In this document: positions 6,778-15,183 of the stretch, one piece after another
Numbering within the stretch: the first letter of the stretch is position 1
Layout of the letters: each line of letters begins with the position of its first letter
Made by a program: the position numbers and the translations under genes
Source of the DNA: Opitutia bacterium
GTDB taxonomy: Bacteria > Verrucomicrobiota > Verrucomicrobiae > Opitutales > UBA953
DNA: 15,183 nucleotides
Assembly: GCA_947488485.1 (NCBI GenBank)
Contig: CANKZO010000044.1
Span: 1 to 15,183, forward strand
Reading direction: 5' to 3'
Notes under the pieces: generated by a model
The model's input: only the letters and a program-made list of their open reading frames with translations
Told to the model about the DNA's origin: nothing
The model's database searches: none

Positions 6778-6805
6778 CCCCCACCCCAACCCCTACCCCT
6801 ACCCC
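6778..6805. repeat. C-rich CCCCTA-type tract (G-quadruplex-forming on the - strand)
   Basis: Five cytosine runs (6778-6782, 6784-6787, 6790-6793, 6796-6799, 6802-6805) are spaced by A, AA, TA and TA. The last run ends 13 nt before the ATG at 6819, the same distance as for the tract at 432-453. It occupies the place where a ribosome binding site would be expected. Confidence 0.75.
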
Positions 6806-6818
6806 TTTTAACAACCCC

Positions 6819-8225
6819 ATGACCCCCACCCTATACCTCCGCTTAGCCATCATGGTCTTCCTCCACTACTTCGTGTGGAGCTGTTGGTATAACACCATGG
6901 CCGTGTACCTCGGTAAGCTGGAATTCACCGGCACCCAGATCGGCCTCGCCTACGGTACGACCGCCATCGGCGCGCTCGTCTCGCCCTTCCTCATCGGCGT
7001 GATCGCCGACCGCTACGTCCCTGCCCAGCGCCTCCTCGGCGTCCTGCACCTCCTGGGTGCCGGCCTGCTCTGGTGGATCTCCCAGCAGACCACCTTCAGC
7101 GTCTTCTACCCGTCGCTCATCGTCTACACGCTGACCTACATGGCCGGACACGGCCTCATCAACACCATCACCCTCACCCACGCGCCGAATCCGGCCAAGT
7201 GGTTCCCGATTGTCATGGCCGCCGCTTCCGCCGGCTGGATCGCCGCCGCCAACGTGGTCAACTACTGGGGAAAAATCGCCGCATGGATCGCCAGCGGAAT
7301 CAACACCACTACGAGCGTCTTCAATTATACTGCCTTCAAGGTCATACCTGACGCAAAGGCCACCCTCGCCGACAACAACGGCATGTTCACCCTCGCCTGC
7401 GGTGTCGCCGTCGCCATCGCGCTCTACTCGTTCACGCTGCCGAACACCCCGCCCAAGGGCGACGCCGGCCCCGTGTCGGCCGGCAAGCTGCTCGGCCTCG
7501 ATGCCCTCAAGCTCTTCAAAGACCGCTCCTTCGCGGTCTTCATGATCTGCTCCTTCCTGATCTGCATCCCGCTCAGCTTCTACTTCACCTGGACGAGCGC
7601 CTTCCTGAGCGAGATGAACGTCGCCGACTACGCCTCCAAGATGACCCTCGGTCAGGTCTCCGAAGTCGGTTTCCTCCTCCTGCTGCCGATCCTGCTGCCG
7701 ATCCTCGGCGCCAAGCGCATCATGATCCTCGGCATGGCCGCCTGGGCCGTCCGCTTCGCCCTCTTCGCCTATTTCCACGAGCAACCCACCGCGACGTGGA
7801 TGGTCCTCGGTGGCATCCTCCTGCACGGCATGTGCTATGACTTCATCTTCGTCATGGGCCGCATGTATGTCGATAAGGCCGCCGGCGACAGCCTCCGCGC
7901 CTCCGCGCAGGGACTCCACGCCGTCTTCACCCTCGGAGCCGGCATGTTCGTCGGCTCGTGGCTCTCAGGCGTCGTCGCGCAATTCTACACTAGCCCTCAT
8001 AAAGATCCCACCGGCCTGATGGAAAGTGCAGCATATAAGGCCATGGAATTCTTTTCGCCCGTCACGAATTACATCGCTGGCATCTTCTCGAACCCAGTCG
8101 CATCTAATGCAGCAGGGCACAAGTGGACACACATCTGGCTCGTACCGGCCCTCATGAGCGCCGTCCTCATCCCGGTCTTCCTCGCCCTCTTCCGCGAAAA
8201 GCCCGCCGACACCCGAGACGCCTGA
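6819..8225 (+). CDS. MFS transporter, nucleoside:H+ symporter (NHS)-like
   Basis: This is a 468-aa inner-membrane protein with about 12 membrane segments. The start (RLAIMVFLHYFVWSCWYNT, TM1) and the loop GVIADRYVPAQR (60-71) after TM2 match the NHS group of the major facilitator family, best known from NupG/XapB. Related PVC and Bacteroidota proteins sit in sugar clusters, so the substrate may be a nucleoside or another sugar. Members usually have around 400-420 residues. The extra length lies mainly in two stretches, about 151-180 (between TM5 and TM6) and about 391-435 (between TM11 and TM12), both expected on the periplasmic side. Their DNA is visibly less GC-rich, with codons such as AAA, ATA, AAT and GCA. 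The NagB-like gene follows after 45 nt. Confidence 0.85.
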   Translation: MTPTLYLRLAIMVFLHYFVWSCWYNTMAVYLGKLEFTGTQIGLAYGTTAIGALVSPFLIGVIADRYVPAQRLLGVLHLLGAGLLWWISQQTTFSVFYPSLIVYTLTYMAGHGLINTITLTHAPNPAKWFPIVMAAASAGWIAAANVVNYWGKIAAWIASGINTTTSVFNYTAFKVIPDAKATLADNNGMFTLACGVAVAIALYSFTLPNTPPKGDAGPVSAGKLLGLDALKLFKDRSFAVFMICSFLICIPLSFYFTWTSAFLSEMNVADYASKMTLGQVSEVGFLLLLPILLPILGAKRIMILGMAAWAVRFALFAYFHEQPTATWMVLGGILLHGMCYDFIFVMGRMYVDKAAGDSLRASAQGLHAVFTLGAGMFVGSWLSGVVAQFYTSPHKDPTGLMESAAYKAMEFFSPVTNYIAGIFSNPVASNAAGHKWTHIWLVPALMSAVLIPVFLALFREKPADTRDA

Positions 8226-8234
8226 TTCTCCCCG

Positions 8235-8255
8235 ATACTCGATACTCCATACTCT
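8235..8255. repeat. Heptanucleotide tandem repeat, ATACTCN type, three units
   Basis: ATACTCG, ATACTCC and ATACTCT follow one another in the 45-nt gap between the transporter and the NagB-like gene. No terminator or clear Shine-Dalgarno sequence is seen in the gap. Confidence 0.65.
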
Positions 8256-8270
8256 AGCCCCCCGGATACA

Positions 8271-9209
8271 ATGCCCCGCAAACTCAGCCACATCGCCCCC
8301 GACTGGTGGGACTACACCACGCTCGACTCCGCGCTCATCAATGACGCCGCGAAGCTCACGGAGCGGGACCTGCGCCAGCTCTCGCGACCGGGCTTCAAGG
8401 TGGTGATGTATGACACCCTCGAGGACTTCTATCTCGCCGAAGCCCTGGAATACATCGCCGCCTGGAAGCAGGCTACGGCCGACAACCCCGTCGGTATCTG
8501 CGGCCCGATCGGTCCGACCGAACAGCTCCCCCTCGTCGCCCGCCTGGTCAACGAACTCGGCCTCAACCTGAAGCACGCCCACTTCTGGGGCATGGACGAG
8601 TGGTATGACGACAAGACGAAGAAGGAAGTGCCGGTGACGCACGCGCTCTCCTTCGAGCGCGCCGACCGCGAACTCTGCTTCAACCGCATCCAGAAGAAAC
8701 TGGTGATGCCCGAAGCCAACCTGCACTTCCCCAAAGCCAAGATCGCCGACTTCGTGAAGACCTGGCACGCCGGCGTCCGCTGCGCGGTCATGCAGGGCGG
8801 TCAGGGCGACATCAAGCACTGGGCCTTCAACGATCCGTTGAAGCGCACCGGCAAATACAAGGACGCCCCGCCCTCGCCCGCCGAATACCGCAAGCTCGGC
8901 ACCCGCATCGTAGAGCTCCATCCGGTCACCCTGAGCCAGAACGCCCGCACCTCCGGCGGCGGCAACATCACCATGGTCCCGAAGATGGCCATCACCGTCG
9001 GCCCCCAGGAGACGTGGCTCGCCGACAAGGTCTCGATCTGGCACGCCGGCGCCCACGACAACCCGCTGGGCCAGCGCCTGACCGCCCTGATGATCTCTAA
9101 GCGCCTCGCCGACGCCGCCGTGCCGATGTCCCTCCTGGCCGACCACCCGAACGTGCAGTTCAATTATTTCCGCGGCGGCCTAGGCTCTTGTGCGGTCGAG
9201 ATGCACTGA
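8271..9209 (+). CDS. Glucosamine-6-phosphate deaminase/isomerase (NagB)-like protein, divergent active site
   Basis: This 312-aa protein is longer than E. coli NagB (266 aa). FWGMDEWY (105-112) matches the NagB region with the catalytic Asp72 (here Asp109). [13 protein letters not shown] (177-189) lines up without gaps with the NagB active-site loop GVGNDGHIAFNEP. In that alignment His183 replaces His143 exactly, but Ile181 stands where Asp141 should be and Asp188 where Glu148 should be. [10 protein letters not shown] (235-244) is the family strand near the end of the fold. Deamination of an amino-sugar phosphate is likely but not certain; a lactonase or isomerase activity is possible. It has no signal peptide. 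It sits between the transporter and the FAD gene, which starts 4 nt after its stop. Confidence 0.8.
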   Translation: MPRKLSHIAPDWWDYTTLDSALINDAAKLTERDLRQLSRPGFKVVMYDTLEDFYLAEALEYIAAWKQATADNPVGICGPIGPTEQLPLVARLVNELGLNLKHAHFWGMDEWYDDKTKKEVPVTHALSFERADRELCFNRIQKKLVMPEANLHFPKAKIADFVKTWHAGVRCAVMQGGQGDIKHWAFNDPLKRTGKYKDAPPSPAEYRKLGTRIVELHPVTLSQNARTSGGGNITMVPKMAITVGPQETWLADKVSIWHAGAHDNPLGQRLTALMISKRLADAAVPMSLLADHPNVQFNYFRGGLGSCAVEMH

Positions 9210-9213
9210 GGCG

Positions 9214-10821
9214 ATGCCCCGCCTCCTCCTCGCCTGTCTCGTCGCGCTGCTCTTCACCGGCTGCGCGACTCATCCCCCCGTCGTAAAGAGCTACGACATC
9301 GTCGTCTACGGGGATTCGGCGGCCGCCGTCGCGGCGGCCCTGCAGGCCAAGCGCCAAGGCTCGAGCGTGGCGCTGGTCAATACGACGAGGTTCCTCGGAG
9401 GCATGACCTGCAGCGGACTCTCCGCCAGCGACATCTTCCACCGCGAAGCGGTCGGCGGCGTGGCCCGCGAGATCTACGGCCGCATCGGCCGACACTACGG
9501 CAAGACCTACGTGGATTACTTCGAACCGCATGTCGCCCAGGCGGCGGTCGACGGCTTGGTCAAGGAAAGCGGACTGGAAGTCTGGATGGACGAGCAGCTG
9601 GACCGTGGGCCGGGTGGCGTGACCAAGCAAGGCGACCGGATCGTTTCCTTCCGCACGCTCTCCGGCAAGGTCTTCGCGGCGAAGGTCTTCATCGACGCCT
9701 CCTATGTCGGCGACCTGATGGCCGCGGCGGGCGTCAGCTACGCGGTGGGCCGAGAGCCGAATAGCCTCCACGGCGAGACGCTCAACGGCGTGCAGCGCGG
9801 CGACGACAAGCCCCGCAAGCACTACACCCAGCGCGACAAGGACCACTTCATCAAGGACGTCGACCCGTATGTCCGCCCGGGCGACAAGACCAGCGGGCTC
9901 CTGCCCTTCGTATTCGCGGAGGATCCGCGCGTCGGCGAAGGCGACCACCGCATCCAGGCCTTCAACTATCGTCTCTGCGTGACGACCGACCCGGCCAACC
10001 GGATCCCGTTCGCCAAGCCGGCCGGCTACCGCGAACTCGACCACGAGATGCTGCTCCGCAACTTCGAGGCCGGCGACCTCCGCTTCCCCTCGCTCCTGCA
10101 CAAGCTCCCCAACGGCAAGACCGACTGGAATTCGATGCACGCGATCGGCACGGATTACGTCGGCGCGAACTGGGACTATCCGGAGGCGAGCTATGCGCGT
10201 CGCCGGGAGATCGAAGCAGCCCACGAACTTTATATCCGCGGCCACCTCTGGACGCTGGCCAACCATCCGCGCGTGCCGGAAGCGATCCGCAAGCAGGCTT
10301 CCGCCTACGGGCTCTGCCGGGACGAGTTCCGCGAGCTCGGCGGCTTCTCGCCGATGATCTACATCCGCGAAGCCCGTCGGCTTTCGGGTGACTACGTGAT
10401 GACGGAGCTGGACTGCAAGGGACGCCGTAAGCCGCCGGAACCGGTCGCGCTCGCGAGCTTCGGCTTGGACTCCCACGCGGTGCGCTACTTCGTGACCGCC
10501 CGCGGCACCGTCGAACGTGACGGCGTGATCTGGAACGTGCCGCCGCGCCCCTACGGCGTTTCCTACCGCAGCCTGATCCCGAAAGCCGCCGAGTGCGCGA
10601 ACTTGCTCGTACCCGTCTGCCTCTCCGCCACGCACGCCGCGCACGGCTCCATCCGCATGGAGCCGGTTTTCATGCAGCTCGGCCAGGCCGCCGCCATGGC
10701 TGCCGGCATCGCCGCGCGCGATGGCCTCTCCGTGCAGTCCGTTCCCTATGCCCAGGTACGCGAGCTGCTCAAAGCCGCGAATCTGCCAGTGGAGTGGACG
10801 GCGAGTAAGGCTTCTAAGTAG
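9214..10821 (+). CDS. FAD-dependent oxidoreductase (FAD_oxidored type), putative lipoprotein
   Basis: From the ATG at 9214 the protein has 535 aa. It begins with a short signal ending in a lipobox-like LFTGC (13-17, Cys17 as lipidation site; Phe at -3 is tolerated but not ideal). YDIVVYGDSAAAVAAALQAK (27-46) is the FAD-binding Rossmann strand with a relaxed glycine motif, and LGGMTCSGLS (61-70) is the second FAD contact. SIRMEPVFMQLGQAAAMAAG near the C-terminus is the family's closing FAD motif. Such exported flavoproteins are common in PVC sugar clusters, and their reactions are mostly unknown. The start was chosen because it gives the lipoprotein signal and lies 4 nt after the NagB-like stop. 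An in-frame ATG at 9190 would overlap that gene. A hydrogen peroxide by-product is possible. Confidence 0.85.
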   Translation: MPRLLLACLVALLFTGCATHPPVVKSYDIVVYGDSAAAVAAALQAKRQGSSVALVNTTRFLGGMTCSGLSASDIFHREAVGGVAREIYGRIGRHYGKTYVDYFEPHVAQAAVDGLVKESGLEVWMDEQLDRGPGGVTKQGDRIVSFRTLSGKVFAAKVFIDASYVGDLMAAAGVSYAVGREPNSLHGETLNGVQRGDDKPRKHYTQRDKDHFIKDVDPYVRPGDKTSGLLPFVFAEDPRVGEGDHRIQAFNYRLCVTTDPANRIPFAKPAGYRELDHEMLLRNFEAGDLRFPSLLHKLPNGKTDWNSMHAIGTDYVGANWDYPEASYARRREIEAAHELYIRGHLWTLANHPRVPEAIRKQASAYGLCRDEFRELGGFSPMIYIREARRLSGDYVMTELDCKGRRKPPEPVALASFGLDSHAVRYFVTARGTVERDGVIWNVPPRPYGVSYRSLIPKAAECANLLVPVCLSATHAAHGSIRMEPVFMQLGQAAAMAAGIAARDGLSVQSVPYAQVRELLKAANLPVEWTASKASK

Positions 10822-10859
10822 TTGGAATACAGAAGGATGTGTTTATTTTTATCCTGATT

Positions 10860-10888
10860 TTGACAAAGTCCAAAACAGGACCTTGTTC
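10860..10888 (+). promoter_or_regulatory. Promoter and dyad operator candidate upstream of perR
   Basis: TTGACA (10860-10865) is a perfect -35 hexamer in an AT-rich stretch that stands out here. At 17 nt distance the -10 position reads only TTGTTC, which is weak. Overlapping it is a dyad, ACAAAGTCC (10863-10871) and GGACCTTGT (10878-10886), with 8 of 9 positions paired around a 6-nt spacer. A dyad between promoter elements fits auto-repression by the Fur-family protein. Its sequence does not match the classical Per or Fur box. Confidence 0.4.
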
Positions 10889-10897
10889 TAGGTCCAG

Positions 10898-13668
<2,771 letters not shown>

Positions 13669-13690
13669 GCCGCCTACCATCCCGGCCCTC

Positions 13691-13722
13691 AGGCCCGCCA
13701 GATCCGTCTGGCGGGCCTTTTT
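13691..13722 (+). terminator. Intrinsic terminator after katG
   Basis: A perfect 12-bp GC-rich stem (13691-13702 with 13707-13718) with loop TCCG runs into five T residues (13718-13722). It lies 22 nt after the katG stop and closes the perR-katG transcript. It is the only textbook terminator in the window. Confidence 0.92.
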
Positions 13723-13740
13723 GTGGGCGCGTCCGGCAGA

Positions 13741-13769
13741 CTGACGGCAAACGCTCATATCAATATTAA
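13741..13769 (+). promoter_or_regulatory. Candidate promoter of the cytochrome c/DUF1549 gene
   Basis: CTGACG (13741-13746) and TATTAA (13764-13769) each match the -35 and -10 consensus at 4 of 6 positions, with an ideal 17-nt spacer, in a locally AT-rich stretch. A 7-nt inverted repeat, ACGGCAA (13744-13750) and TTGCCGT (13784-13790), brackets the -10 region and could be an operator. Confidence 0.4.
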
Positions 13770-13817
13770 CTTAAAGGGATTTCTTGCCGTAACCTGCGAC
13801 TGTCGCCCTTGTCTCAA

Positions 13818-15183
13818 ATGATCATCCGACCCCTCGGATTCATGCCCTCCCCCCTTCGCCATCCCGTCGTCCTGCTCGGCGCGTGCCTCGTCGCCGCGAC
13901 CGGTCTGCGTGCCGTGGAGACGCCGAACTACGAGACGCAGATCCGACCGATCCTAAAGGAGCACTGCACGCATTGCCACGGCGAGGAGGAGAAGCCCAAG
14001 GGAGGCGTCGACCTGCGCCTGCGTCGCTTCATGGACGGTAAGACGGAAGATGGCTCGCCGATGCTCACGCCGGGCAAGCCGGAGCAGAGCGCGATCTTCA
14101 CCCTCGTCCGCGACGGCGAGATGCCGAAGAAGGGGAAGAAGATGCCGGAGGCCCAGCTCGTGCTACTCGAAGCCTGGATCAAGGCCGGCGCGAAGATCAA
14201 CGAGGCCGAACCAACCGGCCCCCTGCCCCACGGCGCCTACGTCTCCGGCAGCGACCGCAAGTTCTGGTCCTTCCAGCCCGTCAAGAAACCCGCCGTACCG
14301 AAGTTCGCCGACGCCCCCGAGCTCGGCCCGATCGACGCGCTCATCCGCGCGAAACTGAAATCGAACCAGCTCGACTTCGCCCCCGAAGCCGATCGCGCCA
14401 CGCTCATCCGCCGCGCGACCTTCGACCTGACCGGCCTGCCGCCCACGCCGGCCGAGATCGCCGCGTTCGTCGCCGACACCTCCGCTGATGCCTTCGCGAA
14501 ACTGATCGACCGTCTGCTGACCACCCAAGCCTACGGCGAACGCTGGGGACGCCATTGGCTGGACGTCGCGGGTTACGCCGACACCAACGGCTACGCGGAC
14601 GCGGATTCGGTCCGACCCCACGCGTGGCGCTATCGCGACTACGTCATCCGCTCGATCAACGCCGACAAGCCGTGGGACCGCTTCATCCAGGAACAGTTGG
14701 CCGGCGACGAACTCCACGGCGTCTCGGCCGCCAATGTCGCGGCCGCGGTACTTGACCCTTCCAAGATCGACGCGCTCACGGCGACGGCCTACCTGCGCAT
14801 GGGACCTGACGGGACCGGCGACACGGTCGCTGACCTCGAACTGGCCAAGAACCAGAGTGTCGCCGACACACTGCGCATCGTGACGACTTCGCTCACCGGC
14901 CTGACCGTCGCCTGTGCGCAGTGCCACGACCATCGCTACGATCCGGTCAGTCAGGTAGATTACTTCCGCCTCCGCGCGGTCTTCGACCCGGCCCTCGACT
15001 GGCGTAAATGGCAGAACCCGGCGCAGCGCACGGCCTCGCTCTATTCGGCGGCCGATAAGGCCAAGGCCGCCGAGATCGAGAAGAAGGCCGCGGCCATCGA
15101 CGCCGAGGCGACGAAGATGTATAAGGACGCCCTCGACGTGATCTTCGAGAAGAAGATCCTCGAAGTGCCGGAGGCTGAACGCG
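13818..15183 (+). CDS. Exported planctomycete-type cytochrome c / DUF1549 protein (3' truncated)
   Basis: The 455 visible residues run off the right edge. A signal region (VVLLGACLVAATGLRA, about 17-32) precedes a PSCyt1-type haem domain with CTHCH (50-54, CxxCH) and DGEMP (99-103, likely axial Met102). The DUF1549 (PSCyt2) domain begins near FWSFQPVKKP (149) and includes LTGLPPTPAEI and YGERWGRHWLDVAGYAD. A second CxxCH, CAQCH (366-370), is in the place typical for the family. After about 400 it becomes Ala/Lys/Glu-rich and probably helical. Full-length relatives are around 700-1100 residues and end in DUF1553. They are abundant in Planctomycetota and Verrucomicrobiota, often beside sulfatases or DUF1501 proteins, with unproven roles in extracellular polymer or redox metabolism. 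A second start at 13842 also gives a good signal peptide. Confidence 0.88.
   Translation, partial: MIIRPLGFMPSPLRHPVVLLGACLVAATGLRAVETPNYETQIRPILKEHCTHCHGEEEKPKGGVDLRLRRFMDGKTEDGSPMLTPGKPEQSAIFTLVRDGEMPKKGKKMPEAQLVLLEAWIKAGAKINEAEPTGPLPHGAYVSGSDRKFWSFQPVKKPAVPKFADAPELGPIDALIRAKLKSNQLDFAPEADRATLIRRATFDLTGLPPTPAEIAAFVADTSADAFAKLIDRLLTTQAYGERWGRHWLDVAGYADTNGYADADSVRPHAWRYRDYVIRSINADKPWDRFIQEQLAGDELHGVSAANVAAAVLDPSKIDALTATAYLRMGPDGTGDTVADLELAKNQSVADTLRIVTTSLTGLTVACAQCHDHRYDPVSQVDYFRLRAVFDPALDWRKWQNPAQRTASLYSAADKAKAAEIEKKAAAIDAEATKMYKDALDVIFEKKILEVPEAER

Noticed and set aside
6524..6811. A 95-aa + strand frame overlapping the end of the AraC gene
   Set aside because: It is out of frame with the helix-turn-helix coding region and ends in the C-rich tract (PHPNPYPYPF), so it is a product of the repeat.

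Overview
This is a GC-rich window with all genes on the + strand. A marine or freshwater Verrucomicrobiota (Opitutae-like) or related PVC bacterium fits best. The clues are a planctomycete-type cytochrome c/DUF1549 protein at the right edge, a sugar cluster of Gfo/Idh/MocA dehydrogenases, PIG-L deacetylase, NagB-like protein and signal-bearing FAD_oxidored protein, and a general lack of Shine-Dalgarno sequences. The assignment is inferred from gene content only.

Layout: (1) 3-359, the C-terminal end of a GlcF-like glycolate oxidase iron-sulfur subunit. (2) 467-2605, a Gfo/Idh/MocA oxidoreductase followed 6 nt later by a PfkB sugar kinase. (3) 2606-3081, a 476-nt non-coding island with four REP-like hairpins, heptanucleotide repeats, a long inverted repeat and a C-rich G-quadruplex/i-motif tract. 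(4) 3082-6728, a tightly packed second operon: Gfo/Idh/MocA oxidoreductase, PIG-L deacetylase, Tat-exported metallophosphoesterase, AraC-type regulator. (5) 6819-10821, an NHS-family MFS transporter, a NagB-like protein with an altered active-site loop, and a lipoprotein-type FAD-dependent oxidoreductase. (6) 10898-13668, a PerR-type Fur-family regulator and a katG with a signal peptide, closed by a strong intrinsic terminator. (7) 13818 to the end, an exported cytochrome c/DUF1549 protein cut by the window edge.

Regions 2-5 look like one catabolic locus for a sugar, probably an amino sugar or nucleoside-linked sugar: uptake (MFS), N-deacetylation (PIG-L), phosphorylation (PfkB), deamination/isomerisation (NagB-like), redox steps (two Gfo/Idh proteins and the FAD protein) and control by an AraC regulator. 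The substrate cannot be read from the sequence. Region 6 is a peroxide defence pair; its catalase-peroxidase seems to be exported, next to an exported flavoprotein that might make peroxide.

The most unusual signal is between the genes. Short tandem repeats with a 7-nt period occur in at least five places with different unit sequences. C-rich ACCCCT-type tracts lie upstream of three genes, two of them ending exactly 13 nt before the start codon. The four paired REP-like hairpins each carry a GTAG foot, the hallmark of elements mobilised by RAYT (TnpA-REP) transposases.
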